A DNA stretch of 17,013 nt from DRVV01 sp038868255 (GTDB lineage Archaea > Thermoproteota > Bathyarchaeia > Bathyarchaeales > Bathycorpusculaceae). A program made the position numbers and the translations under genes. Under the pieces are notes generated by a model. The model had not been told where the DNA came from. It searched no databases and saw only the letters and a program-made list of their open reading frames with translations. Positions within the stretch are counted from its first letter, which is position 1; each line of letters starts with the position of its first letter. Where the stretch lies: contig JAWCTJ010000023.1 in NCBI GenBank assembly GCA_038868255.1, forward strand, positions 1 to 17,013, given 5' to 3'. Shown here piece by piece: positions 1 through 6,216 of this stretch.

Positions 1-116
1 CTAATTCTTTCTCTAAACTTGAACTTATCGACATTAAAATTACCGTAAAAATGTCTATTAAATCCTAGATCATATACATTGCCTAAAAGCTTTTTCAAAT
101 TTATAGTGAATTAGCA
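1..116. other. Gene-free left edge
   Basis: AT-rich sequence downstream of the leftward mobA-like gene. All minus-strand frames are broken by stops. On the + strand a short open stretch ending at base 68 could be the tail of a gene outside the window, but nothing supports it. The short A/T-flanked palindrome around 85-95 gives a U-rich stretch on the minus-strand transcript and may help end mobA transcription. Confidence 0.4.
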
Positions 117-740
117 TCAAGGATGCTGCTTCTTTAGAATGAGTTCAGCTTTTTTAAGGTCTAACGGGGTGTTTATGTTGAATAATGAGTTCAGTTCAGG
201 GTCCATTTGCTGAAGCACTATTGTGGAAACATAGCGCACCATCCTCATCCTCTCGATCATCCCCCTCAAAGTAAATTGGTCTTCCTTAATAGCCTGTTGA
301 GCAGCCTCAAGTGCCGGTTCAACTTTATATGCTGCATGTAGGGGCTCTATGAAGCCATTTGGCCAACGAGGGATAACAGCGTTTCTTTCTGCGCATATAT
401 CTAAAAGGAACGCGAGGATTTCCCTTGATAATAGAGGCATGTCGCATGCAAGGAGTAAAGCGTATCCTGTTTCCGCTTCCTTGAATCCTGAGGCAGCCCC
501 GGCGAGAGGTGTTTGCTTGTCAAACTCGTCGATTACAACTCTTGTTTCAGAATCCAGAACCGCGGAAAGCCTTTCAGCTTGAGCTTTAGTGTGGACGACA
601 ACAATTTTCTCTTCAACTAAGGCGCTAACAACCTGTAGAACATGCTTCAACAAGGGCTTGTTAGCTAGGAGCACTAGACTTTTGTCTTCTCCTAGTCTTT
701 TAGAAGTCCCTCCGGCCAAAATAATCGCTGAACTTTGCAA
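117..740 (-). CDS. mobA: MobA-like molybdenum cofactor nucleotidyltransferase
   Basis: 207 residues, the usual length for the MobA/NTP-transferase family. The N-terminal nucleotide-binding signature LAGGTSKRLGEDKS (residues 8-21) is the MobA form of the GT-A Rossmann loop, with the conserved Asp-Lys pair at 19-20. ACDMP (98-102) carries the metal-binding Asp, EPLHAAY (132-138) is the MobA-type strand, and NINTPLDL (188-195) is the characteristic C-terminal motif. The family transfers GMP (MobA) or CMP (MocA) from NTP onto molybdopterin; which one cannot be decided from sequence alone. The start is a TTG preceded by GGAAAG, and no ATG is available in frame nearby. A TATA-like element at 787-794 suggests its own promoter. 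No other molybdenum cofactor gene is in the window. Confidence 0.85.
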   Translation of the reverse strand: MQSSAIILAGGTSKRLGEDKSLVLLANKPLLKHVLQVVSALVEEKIVVVHTKAQAERLSAVLDSETRVVIDEFDKQTPLAGAASGFKEAETGYALLLACDMPLLSREILAFLLDICAERNAVIPRWPNGFIEPLHAAYKVEPALEAAQQAIKEDQFTLRGMIERMRMVRYVSTIVLQQMDPELNSLFNINTPLDLKKAELILKKQHP

Positions 741-786
741 TGGTTGTCTTTCCTTTTTTAATAATGTATCAGAAGAATCCTATGAT

Positions 787-794
787 GTATAAAT
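787..794 (-). promoter_or_regulatory. TATA box for mobA-like gene
   Basis: Read on the minus strand this is ATTTATAC, about 25 bases before a predicted start site near 766 and roughly 50 bases before the TTG start at 740. It lies in the 106-base gap after the ParA-like gene, so mobA is probably not only read through from upstream. Confidence 0.4.
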
Positions 795-846
795 TTTACG
801 GGGTGAAATTGCACATAGTAATTTTGGGTCATAGGCCCTTGTATTT

Positions 847-1620
847 TTATAGCTTTTCTATTTTTGTGGCCATTTCATACATTATTTTTGTGAATGGATG
901 CTCAGGTTTTTCGTGGACGAATATGTTTTTTCCTTCAGCCTTTGATATTTCGCAGAAGCAGGGTATAGCCTCAAGTAGTGGTGCGGAATAAACCTCCTTA
1001 ACCATTCTTTGTAGTTTTTCCCTTCCAACTCTGACTGAGTCGAGGTACATGACCTTATTTAGAACAATTTCTGCCTTCTTCTCGAAGAGGTCATATAATC
1101 CGCGAAGTATCATTTTAGTTCCCTCAACATCTGAGCTGTCAAGCGTTGTTGCTACGAGGACTATGTCTGCGGCTACTATGGCGTTTATTGCGGAATATTG
1201 AAGACCAGGACTTGTGTCGAACACTACGTAATCAAACTCTCCGTCTTTCAGGAGGGAATTCCTAAGAAATAGGAGTCTTCCCAGGGCGCGCATTTCCCAC
1301 TTTCTATCCTTTGCAGTTATATCCCTTATTGCCTCCATCGATGGGTTAGCTGGGCACACGTAGAACTTATTTTTTTCAGCTATGCGGGCGCTCATGTCTA
1401 TCATAACTTTGTCTATTTCGCATGAACCGTTGAGATAATCGTTAAGCCAGTACTGGGATTTTTCAATCTTTAATAGAATTGATAGACTTGGCGCTCTGAA
1501 GTCTAAATCCATGAGGCAAACTTTCCTTCCAATTTTAGCTAGTGTTACCGCTAAATTTAGGGATATGAGAGTTTTACCCGTGCCGCCCTTGTAGGAGTGC
1601 ACCGCCACTATCTTGCCCAC
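847..1620 (-). CDS. ParA/MinD-family P-loop ATPase
   Basis: 257 residues. The deviant Walker A motif YKGGTGKT (10-17) has the signature Lys11 and catalytic Lys16 that define the ParA/MinD/Mrp class. The A' motif MDLD (37-40), Walker B FDTSPG (134-139) and LNK (187-189) all follow in order. Such ATPases dimerise on ATP and bind DNA or a surface to position chromosomes, plasmids or complexes. There is no obvious C-terminal amphipathic MinD helix, so I call only the superfamily. The start is GTG at 1618-1620 behind a canonical GGAGGT six bases upstream. It lies 16 bases after the winged-helix gene at 1637-2005, on the same strand, so the two form an operon resembling an ATPase plus DNA-binding adaptor pair. 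The cargo is unknown. Confidence 0.87.
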   Translation of the reverse strand: MGKIVAVHSYKGGTGKTLISLNLAVTLAKIGRKVCLMDLDFRAPSLSILLKIEKSQYWLNDYLNGSCEIDKVMIDMSARIAEKNKFYVCPANPSMEAIRDITAKDRKWEMRALGRLLFLRNSLLKDGEFDYVVFDTSPGLQYSAINAIVAADIVLVATTLDSSDVEGTKMILRGLYDLFEKKAEIVLNKVMYLDSVRVGREKLQRMVKEVYSAPLLEAIPCFCEISKAEGKNIFVHEKPEHPFTKIMYEMATKIEKL

Positions 1621-1636
1621 TTATGTACCTCCTAGT

Positions 1637-2005
1637 CTACTTTTCAATGTAGAAGTATGCTTTGCGTCCTTTCCTCTCCTTTTTTAGATATCCCATGATT
1701 ACGAGCTGATTCAAATAGGCGCTTTCTACAGCCCTTGCCCTTTTAGTCTGCTGAGCAACCTCTTCTGCGGTGGCGCGTCCCATTCTGCAAACAGCCATAG
1801 CTGTTTTTCTAAGATGATCCGGCATGGAGAGTAAGGTCATAACATCCAGAGGGGCTTCAGAAGGAATGGCCTGTATATCCCTTTGTCCGTGCCTCTGTAG
1901 CTCAATTATTATTTCCATTTTCTCATTTAATCTTTCCAAACTCTCTTTTATCTTTTCAAGTACTTGAAGGGGTTTTTTGCTTTCTAGGAAGTCAGAGCTG
2001 CTCAA
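1637..2005 (-). CDS. Coiled-coil winged-helix DNA-binding protein paired with ParA
   Basis: 122 residues. Residues about 10-45 are a charged, heptad-like helix (LEKIKESLERLNEKMEII). Residues about 57-122 read as a winged helix: helix MPDHLRKTAMAVCRM, a recognition region TAEEVAQQTKRARAVESAYLNQLV, then a basic wing KKERKGRKAYFYIE. I infer that it dimerises through the coiled coil and binds DNA. The start is TTG at 2003-2005 with AGAGGA about seven bases upstream. It is the first gene of the unit, with the ParA-like ATPase following. The family is not one I can name. It could be an autorepressor, a ParB-like centromere-binding adaptor, or both; the inverted repeats just upstream at 2058-2090 fit either. 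Confidence 0.7.
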   Translation of the reverse strand: MSSSDFLESKKPLQVLEKIKESLERLNEKMEIIIELQRHGQRDIQAIPSEAPLDVMTLLSMPDHLRKTAMAVCRMGRATAEEVAQQTKRARAVESAYLNQLVIMGYLKKERKGRKAYFYIEK

Positions 2006-2057
2006 TGGAATTTCCTCTTTAGGTCTAAGTGTTTTACATGTCTACATTTAGAGAGGG

Positions 2058-2090
2058 TGTTTATTAAGTATTACTAAACAATACTGTTTA
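2058..2090. promoter_or_regulatory. Promoter and interleaved inverted repeats ahead of wHTH-parA
   Basis: Three alternating copies of one 6-mer lie here: TGTTTA at 2058-2063, TAAACA at 2075-2080 and TGTTTA at 2085-2090. The last two form a perfect inverted repeat with a 4-base gap. A second perfect inverted repeat, AGTATT/AATACT (2067-2072 and 2080-2085), is interleaved with it. On the minus strand TTAATAAA (about 2060-2067) is a plausible TATA box, about 55-60 bases before the TTG start, so repressor binding here would block transcription. The structure is directly visible; its role as operator or partition site is inference. Confidence 0.5.
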
Positions 2091-2277
2091 TTCCAAACAT
2101 TACATGAACATACTTAAGACAAATCAACACCACACGTAAAGCACAAAAATACCGAATTAAAATGCAAACTGGCAAGCGAGCACAACAATTATAAAAAGCA
2201 GGGGAGCGTCACAATAAAGAGAAGAAATAATTTAGCTGCCTAATTAAGGCCGTAGGTTTGGGCATCTTATAATGATG
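2091..2277. other. AT-rich spacer between two leftward regulator units
   Basis: No coding potential on either strand; the longest minus-strand open stretch is about 24 codons with no start context. A TATA-like ttataaaaag on the + strand near 2189-2198 has no recognisable gene or RNA after it. A small hairpin (GCATC/GATGC, 2262-2278) directly follows the stop of the HTH_45 gene and lacks a U-tract. Confidence 0.4.
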
Positions 2278-2610
2278 CTAGAGAGGAAGCGGGGGTCTGT
2301 TCTGAAATTCTTCCACTATTGGCAGTACTTGCTTAAGTTCTCTGAAGTGCTTCAGTACGGTGATTCCCCTCTGAGTTATTGCATAGACAACGCGGCGTTT
2401 ACCCACAATTTTCTCCTCAACTAGTCCCTGCTTTATTAGGAAGTCAAGATACTCCTTCAGCACACTGCAGTTAACATTTGCCTTGTACATGATATGTGTA
2501 AGTTTAAGAGGTCCCTTATGGGCCAGCACCTTCAGGATATCAATATACATTTCGAGTTTGGATCGTCTCATCATCCCAAACCTCTTGGATATTTTTCCAT
2601 TCCACTCCAT
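2278..2610 (-). CDS. HTH_45 (Sso10a-like) winged-helix regulator
   Basis: 110 residues from an ATG at 2608-2610. Residues 14-75 match the archaeal HTH_45 winged-helix family: MRRSKLEMYIDILKVLA, helix-turn-helix GPLKLTHIMYKANVNC, recognition helix SVLKEYLDFLIKQGLVEE, then the wing KRRVVYAITQRG. The family also includes Sso10a, which dimerises by a C-terminal antiparallel coiled coil. Here the tail RGITVLKHFRELKQVLPIVEEF (82-103) would supply it. Homologues often begin at the MRRSKLE segment, so the true start may be Met13/Met14 (2574 or 2571); the first 12 residues are uncertain. It lies 49 bases after the 60-residue gene at 2660-2842 and probably shares its promoter. The 19-bp dyad at 2910-2928 is a natural candidate for its own binding site. 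Confidence 0.82.
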   Translation of the reverse strand: MEWNGKISKRFGMMRRSKLEMYIDILKVLAHKGPLKLTHIMYKANVNCSVLKEYLDFLIKQGLVEEKIVGKRRVVYAITQRGITVLKHFRELKQVLPIVEEFQNRPPLPL

Positions 2611-2659
2611 ATAAAGCTTTTATGGATTATTACTATTGGTTTTTTTTCTATAGCTTCCG

Positions 2660-2842
2660 TTAGGAGTCTCGTTTTTCTTGGATACGCTTTAACACGTTCA
2701 TTCTATTTTGGAAAGCTGTGACAAGGTCATCTATCAATATTTTTTGAAATTCTGTCCTGAGCACTTTGATGTCATCCTTGAGGGCCTCTGTCATTTTTAC
2801 TTTCATTTCTCTTCTCTGCTGGATGGTAAATTGTTTGCTCAA
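2660..2842 (-). CDS. Small helical hypothetical protein
   Basis: 60 residues, highly charged, predicted nearly all alpha-helical (for example RREMKVKMTEALKDDIKVLR). No cysteines, membrane segment or known motif. The start is TTG at 2840-2842, preceded by AAGGTGGTG about nine bases upstream, and a TATA box read as TTAAATAC at 2883-2890 lies at the right distance. These signals and the tandem position ahead of the HTH_45 gene support a real gene. A + strand open frame at 2708-2890 covers the same bases but has a lower-quality product. I do not recognise the family. It could be a co-regulator or helical partner of the wHTH protein, by context only. Confidence 0.6.
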   Translation of the reverse strand: MSKQFTIQQRREMKVKMTEALKDDIKVLRTEFQKILIDDLVTAFQNRMNVLKRIQEKRDS

Positions 2843-2978
2843 GGACTGTTACACCACCTTACCGTAGGAAAAATAGCCATAGGTATTTAACTAACTTATG
2901 AACCACAAATATGAATTTTAAATTCATAAGCGCTTTAAATACTTAAAATTGAACTTTTCATTGCAGGGTGAGGGTTGT
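2843..2978. promoter_or_regulatory. Divergent promoter region between two small-protein genes
   Basis: The region holds opposing TATA boxes. The leftward one is TTAAATAC on the minus strand at 2883-2890. The rightward one is TTTAAATA at 2934-2941, predicting a start site near 2963. Between them sits the dyad described separately at 2910-2928. Both genes have strong Shine-Dalgarno sequences close to the predicted transcript ends, so leaders are short. Confidence 0.55.
2910..2928. promoter_or_regulatory. 19-bp perfect dyad, candidate operator
   Basis: Arms TATGAATTT and AAATTCATA are exact reverse complements around one central T. A further TATGAA half-site lies at 2897-2902. The dyad is centred between the two divergent TATA boxes, so one bound protein could control both directions. 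The likely ligand is the HTH_45 regulator encoded in the leftward unit. The symmetry is seen directly; the regulator assignment is inference. Confidence 0.5.
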
Positions 2979-3197
2979 TTGAACAATCAGATCCTTCAAG
3001 TATGCAAGGAATTGATTGATGATGCAAAAGCTTGCTGCGCGGACTTGGTTTTTAAGGAGATGTGTCTAGAAATCCTTTCGAAGGCTCGTCTTGTACTTAC
3101 GGAAAATCAATTTAGTGAACTTGTAGAATATGCTGCTGAAAGAATTAAAGAGAAAGTTTCCTTCGAGGTGGCGGAGGGAATTTTGGCGTCTAGGTAA
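2979..3197 (+). CDS. Small cysteine-containing hypothetical protein
   Basis: 72 residues from TTG at 2979-2981. An upstream TTG at 2949 would add ten residues but would lie ahead of the predicted transcription start. The downstream TTG has AGGGTGAGGG immediately before it (2965-2974). The product is acidic and probably all-helical. Four cysteines occur in its N-terminal half, including a CC pair in the segment KACCADLVFKEMC. There is no signal peptide or membrane segment, and I recognise no family. It is divergent from the 60-residue/HTH_45 unit and converges on the adenosine kinase gene, with an 88-base gap. The cysteines could bind metal or respond to redox state, but no standard motif is present. 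Confidence 0.6.
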   Translation: MNNQILQVCKELIDDAKACCADLVFKEMCLEILSKARLVLTENQFSELVEYAAERIKEKVSFEVAEGILASR

Positions 3198-3285
3198 ACC
3201 GCCATTGCCTTAGCGCATCTAAGAACTTTTTAGACGGATTACGCTTTGAGTACAACCTCACCCTGCTTGGGGTTTTGTTAGATAC

Positions 3286-3771
3286 CTATAGTTTGTATCC
3301 TATCCTGCGCAGAAACTCTTTCCTGGCTTTTATATCCTCTTCTTTCTCTATGTCCCTACTTTTAAAGCCGTCAATTACTCCAAGGATGCCTCTTCCATGC
3401 TCTGTTTCGGCAATTATAATCTCTAGCGGGTTAGCTGTGGCTGCGTGAATAGTGCAGACCTCTGGAACCTTTTTGATATTTTCAAGAACATTGATGGGAT
3501 AAGCATTTTTTATGAAGATTATAAAGCTGTGTCCACAAGCAATTTCTAAGGCTTTTTCGGCAGCAAGCTTTTTCAATTCATCATCATTTCCTTCGCAGCG
3601 TACAAGGCAAGGGCCAGATGCTTCACAGAAGCCTATACCGAACTTTATGTTTGGGACGGCGTTTATAAGTGCTTCATATAAGTCCTCAACAGTTTTTATG
3701 AAGTGGGCTGTGCCAAAAATTACGTTGCAGTTCTCAGGGATTTCCACTTTAACAGTTTTAATCTCCACCAT
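3286..3771 (-). CDS. Adenosine-specific kinase (DUF355)
   Basis: 161 residues, full length for the adenosine-specific kinase/DUF355 family (Pfam Ado_kin). Recognisable segments include NVIFGTAHFIKTVEDLYEAL (16-35), KFGIGFCEASGPCLVR (43-58), FIIFIKNAYPINVL (83-96) and CTIHAATANPLEIIIAET (106-123), followed by GRGILGVIDG. Family members were described from structures as adenosine- or AMP-binding proteins with proposed kinase activity; the physiological role is poorly settled. The start is ATG at 3769-3771 with AGGTG about eight bases upstream. A TATA box (minus-strand TTTAAAAG, 3807-3814) lies about 40 bases upstream. The 61-base gap to the upstream LigD-type gene allows partial co-transcription. 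An adenine-deaminase-family gene 3.4 kb away may belong to the same purine salvage theme. Confidence 0.85.
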   Translation of the reverse strand: MVEIKTVKVEIPENCNVIFGTAHFIKTVEDLYEALINAVPNIKFGIGFCEASGPCLVRCEGNDDELKKLAAEKALEIACGHSFIIFIKNAYPINVLENIKKVPEVCTIHAATANPLEIIIAETEHGRGILGVIDGFKSRDIEKEEDIKARKEFLRRIGYKL

Positions 3772-3806
3772 GTCTTAAGCACCTAAAATAATTTAGGAGT
3801 AAAATA

Positions 3807-3814
3807 CTTTTAAA
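3807..3814 (-). promoter_or_regulatory. TATA box for adenosine-specific kinase
   Basis: Minus-strand TTTAAAAG, predicting a start site near 3785. A short inverted repeat CTAAA/TTTAG (3783-3796) overlaps that start site. Confidence 0.45.
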
Positions 3815-3832
3815 TTTGATAGCATTCACTTT

Positions 3833-4225
3833 CTATTTCTTTCCCTTCCTCTTTATAAGAAGCCAATTTTTATCTCCTTTAAACCTTACTAAGACGTAAT
3901 CTCCATTGAGTTTCTCTCCTCTTAATGTAAATTCTAAACGGTCCCGACTTTTATGTTTGAGAATATAGGTGCCTTTGTCCCAGATTTCCACCGTTCCAGC
4001 TCCGTACATGCCCTCAGGTATTATGCCTTCGAAATCTATGTAGCTAAGGGGGTGATCATCTACTTCCACGGCGAGTCTTCTTATACCATGCTGTACTGGT
4101 GGTTCCTTCGGCACAGCCCAGCTTTTCAGAACATTATCCATTTCAAGTCTAAAATCGTAATGAAGGTTTGTGGCTTGGTGTTTTTGAATGACAAATCTGC
4201 CGGAAGCCTTATCTGCATTGATCAT
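3833..4225 (-). CDS. Standalone DNA 3'-phosphoesterase (LigD PE domain)
   Basis: 130 residues, a single-domain version of the PE module of bacterial LigD, which trims 3'-phosphate and 3'-ribonucleotide ends during break repair. The catalytic set is intact: HQATNLHYDFRLE gives His16, His22, Asp24 and Arg26, and VDDHPLSYIDFEG gives His58 and Tyr62. The spacing equals that of the known catalytic residues of Pseudomonas LigD (His42, His48, Asp50, Arg52, His84, Tyr88). IPEGMYGAG (69-77) and KGDKNWLLIK (116-125) are further family blocks. There is no ligase, polymerase or Ku gene in the window, so it probably acts alone or with unlinked repair partners. The start is ATG at 4223-4225. Confidence 0.92.
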   Translation of the reverse strand: MINADKASGRFVIQKHQATNLHYDFRLEMDNVLKSWAVPKEPPVQHGIRRLAVEVDDHPLSYIDFEGIIPEGMYGAGTVEIWDKGTYILKHKSRDRLEFTLRGEKLNGDYVLVRFKGDKNWLLIKRKGKK

Positions 4226-4360
4226 GCTCTTTAAGATCCTGTGTTTTTATTATTAAAATATTATGAGTGTCTCTTATATTAACAAATAAAATTTTATAGT
4301 AAATTGGGATGCTGCATTCATAATTCTTTTAATGAAGTATGCGCTATTCAATGCTTAACA

Positions 4361-4376
4361 CAGATTACTTAATCTG
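4361..4376. promoter_or_regulatory. 16-bp dyad upstream of small ORF and kinase
   Basis: Perfect inverted repeat: CAGATTA, a 2-base spacer CT, then TAATCTG. It is immediately followed by GAGGT, a Shine-Dalgarno-like sequence, and an ATG at 4387. It could be a protein-binding operator or a small RNA hairpin in a leader covering translation initiation. The symmetry is seen; the function is inferred. Confidence 0.4.
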
Positions 4377-4386
4377 AGGTAATAAC

Positions 4387-4494
4387 ATGGGGGCATCCAC
4401 CGCAATCATTACATATGTAGAACTACCGTTGATGAAGCAGATTCTATTCTTATCACATAATACAATTTTATGGAATTACCAAATGATTGACTAA
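4387..4494 (+). CDS. Possible 35-residue small protein
   Basis: ATG at 4387 is preceded by GAGGT (4376-4380) at six bases, and the frame is open to TAA at 4492-4494. The product begins MGASTAIITYVELPLM and ends NYQMID, with a hydrophobic middle (KQILFLSH). No family is recognised. A TATA-like TTTTATAG near 4291-4298 or TTTTAATG near 4326-4333 could drive it. It is short enough to be chance; the ribosome-binding site is the only positive evidence. Confidence 0.25.
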   Translation: MGASTAIITYVELPLMKQILFLSHNTILWNYQMID

Positions 4495-4593
4495 TTGAGG
4501 TGTCTTCAGAAAATGCTAAGCGCAAAAATCTTCGAAAATAAGATTCACGCTCTAGAATGCAATACACTATTTACCTGTGTGTGCAAATTACAA

Positions 4594-4605
4594 TTAAAAA
4601 TAAAA
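4594..4605 (+). promoter_or_regulatory. TATA-like element ahead of histidine kinase
   Basis: TTAAAAATAAAA, about 25-30 bases before ATG 4629. That would give a nearly leaderless kinase transcript and argues against the upstream ATG at 4557, whose first codons would overlap this element. Confidence 0.35.
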
Positions 4606-4628
4606 TAATCAAAATTATAGACAATATA

Positions 4629-6110
4629 ATGAGGAGTTCCAGAGCCAAAGAAGGGATGAAAACACTCATGCGAAATGAAGAAGAGGCGTATGAGTGGCAG
4701 AAAACCTTTGATGCTATACCTGATTTGGTATTCATCTTAGACAAGAATTACAATTTTATAAGGGTTAATAAAGCTGCATACGAATTTTGGGGTATCAAGC
4801 CTCAGGAACTCATAGGAAAACCTTGTTACAAGGCTGTGCGCGGAAAAACCGAACCTTGCCTAGGCTGTCCTAACATTAAGGTGCTTGAGACTAAAAGTTC
4901 TGTGACCATGGAGCAGCCCAGCTATAGAAAAAGTGATAAAACCCTACTCGTCACAGTTTCACCAATCTTTAACGAGAATGGAGAGATTGCGAAGTTTATA
5001 CATGTTGGAAGAGATATAACCCATTATAAGGAAGTGGAAGCTGCATTAAGAGCCAGCGAGGAAACTTATAGGCAATTAATTAACGGTATGAATGACACTG
5101 CATGGGTCATTGATCATGACGGCAGGTTTATTGATGTAAACGATGCCGCCTCTAGGGTTCTAGGGTATACGCGTGAAGAACTGCTAAGTATGAGGGTTCC
5201 ACAAATCGATGGAAGTTTAACAGACGAGATGATAATGGAGCTTATAAGACGCATGCCCTCAGATAGGATACAAGTTTTTGAGACATCTCACGTCACTAAA
5301 GATGGTAGGATAATACCAGTTGAAATAAGCTCCAGCCTCATAAATTACAAGGGAAAACGTGTAATATTGAGCATTGCCAGAGACATCACCGAGCGCAAGA
5401 AGACTGAGGAGAGAATCAATCAGATAATGGAGGCGCTTAGGCTTGCTAATGAGAAGCTAAGCGTAGTTGGCAAATGGGCTAGACATGACGCAAGAAACAA
5501 GCTTTCAATAATTAAAAGTAACATTTACTTAGCGAAAAGGAAGCTTCCAAGTGATCATCCAGTGCAGAAATACCTAGAAAAGGTTGAATCTACATGCGAC
5601 CAAATTGTAAAGATTTTCGATTTTGCAAGCGCCTATGAGATGTTGGGCGTGGAGGAACGCGCATACATCGATGTTGCAAAAATGGTCAACGAGGCTGTAT
5701 CACTGATTTTAGGAATAGAAAATGTACAAGTGATTAATGAATGTCATGACTTGAAAGTCTTAGCAGATTCGCAATTGAGGCAACTATTCTATAATATGAT
5801 TGAAAACTCAATTAAGCACGGCGAGAAAGTGACGAAGATAAGAATATACTACATAGTGGAAGATGAAAACCTTAAGCTGATATACGAGGATAATGGTGTA
5901 GGGATTTCAGATGAGATGAGACCGAACCTCTTCAAGGAGGGCTATGGAAAGGGAACAGGATATGGACTATACTTGACAAAGAAACTTTGTGAACTCTACG
6001 GTTGGGACATAAAAGAAACCGGAAAGTACGGTCATGGTGTCCAGTTCACTATGATAATACCTAAAAAAGACGCGAAGGGCAACACCCTATACCAAATTAA
6101 AAAACAATAG
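4629..6110 (+). CDS. Orphan PAS-PAS sensor histidine kinase
   Basis: 493 residues from ATG 4629; an upstream ATG at 4557 would give 517, but the added 24 codons are AT-rich and overlap the likely TATA element. ATG 4656 is also possible. There are two PAS domains, about residues 21-137 and 143-256, each ending in the GRDIT or ARDIT motif typical of the PAS/PAC boundary. PAS1 carries a cysteine group, CYKAV then PCLGCP (Cys66, Cys77, Cys80), seen in some archaeal and bacterial PAS domains. The phospho-acceptor helix WARHDARNKLSII has His286. The HATPase core follows: N box NMIENSIKHG (about 389-398), G1 EDNGVGI (about 420-426), G2 GKGTGYGLYLTK. There are no membrane segments, so it is a cytosolic sensor. 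No response regulator lies nearby. The PAS ligand is unknown. Confidence 0.88.
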   Translation: MRSSRAKEGMKTLMRNEEEAYEWQKTFDAIPDLVFILDKNYNFIRVNKAAYEFWGIKPQELIGKPCYKAVRGKTEPCLGCPNIKVLETKSSVTMEQPSYRKSDKTLLVTVSPIFNENGEIAKFIHVGRDITHYKEVEAALRASEETYRQLINGMNDTAWVIDHDGRFIDVNDAASRVLGYTREELLSMRVPQIDGSLTDEMIMELIRRMPSDRIQVFETSHVTKDGRIIPVEISSSLINYKGKRVILSIARDITERKKTEERINQIMEALRLANEKLSVVGKWARHDARNKLSIIKSNIYLAKRKLPSDHPVQKYLEKVESTCDQIVKIFDFASAYEMLGVEERAYIDVAKMVNEAVSLILGIENVQVINECHDLKVLADSQLRQLFYNMIENSIKHGEKVTKIRIYYIVEDENLKLIYEDNGVGISDEMRPNLFKEGYGKGTGYGLYLTKKLCELYGWDIKETGKYGHGVQFTMIIPKKDAKGNTLYQIKKQ

Positions 6111-6167
6111 GCTGCATAAAGAACCAGATCCTCCCCTGCCACAAATTTAAAAACAGATTTATTAAAC

Positions 6168-6196
6168 TTCGGCGAATACGTAGAGCATTCGCTGAA
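6168..6196. promoter_or_regulatory. 10-bp inverted repeat ahead of the membrane-protein gene
   Basis: Arms TTCGGCGAAT (6168-6177) and ATTCGCTGAA (6187-6196) are complementary, with one G-U or mismatch position and a 9-base spacer. The AT-rich stretch before it (ATTTAAAAAC at 6144-6153, or TTTATTAA near 6158-6165) is the likely promoter, so the repeat overlaps the transcription start or forms a leader hairpin. It could be an operator, a regulatory hairpin, or a 3'-end structure for the kinase transcript. No U-tract follows it. Confidence 0.4.
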
Positions 6197-6216
6197 TGAT
6201 TGATTGTTGGTGAAAC

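Larger units (their letters stand above)
4226..4628. other. Long intergenic region ahead of the histidine kinase
   Basis: About 400 AT-rich bases if the kinase starts at 4629, and 331 if it starts at 4557. It contains the leftward TATA box for the phosphoesterase (TTTTAATA on the minus strand, 4251-4258), which places transcription close to the ATG at 4225. It also contains a 16-bp dyad at 4361-4376, a possible 35-codon ORF at 4387-4494, an inverted repeat AATCTT/AAGATT (4527-4532 and 4540-4545), and a TATA-like TTAAAAATAAAA at 4594-4605. Confidence 0.5.

Noticed and set aside
2262..2278. Hairpin GCATC/GATGC after the HTH_45 gene as terminator
   Set aside because: Only five pairs and no U-tract on the minus strand; could be chance.
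2639..2646. Run of eight T on the + strand as terminator
   Set aside because: No + strand gene ends upstream of it; on the transcribed minus strand it is an A-run.
2708..2890. 60-residue + strand ORF opposite the small helical protein
   Set aside because: The minus-strand frame has a TATA box, Shine-Dalgarno and an ordinary helical composition; the + product has none of these supports.
2949..2978. Upstream TTG start for the 72-residue protein
   Set aside because: It would lie before the predicted transcription start, while the TTG at 2979 has a strong ribosome-binding site at the right spacing.
4557..4628. Upstream ATG giving a 517-residue histidine kinase
   Set aside because: No Shine-Dalgarno, very AT-rich codons, and the likely TATA element lies inside this segment; ATG 4629 or 4656 fits better.
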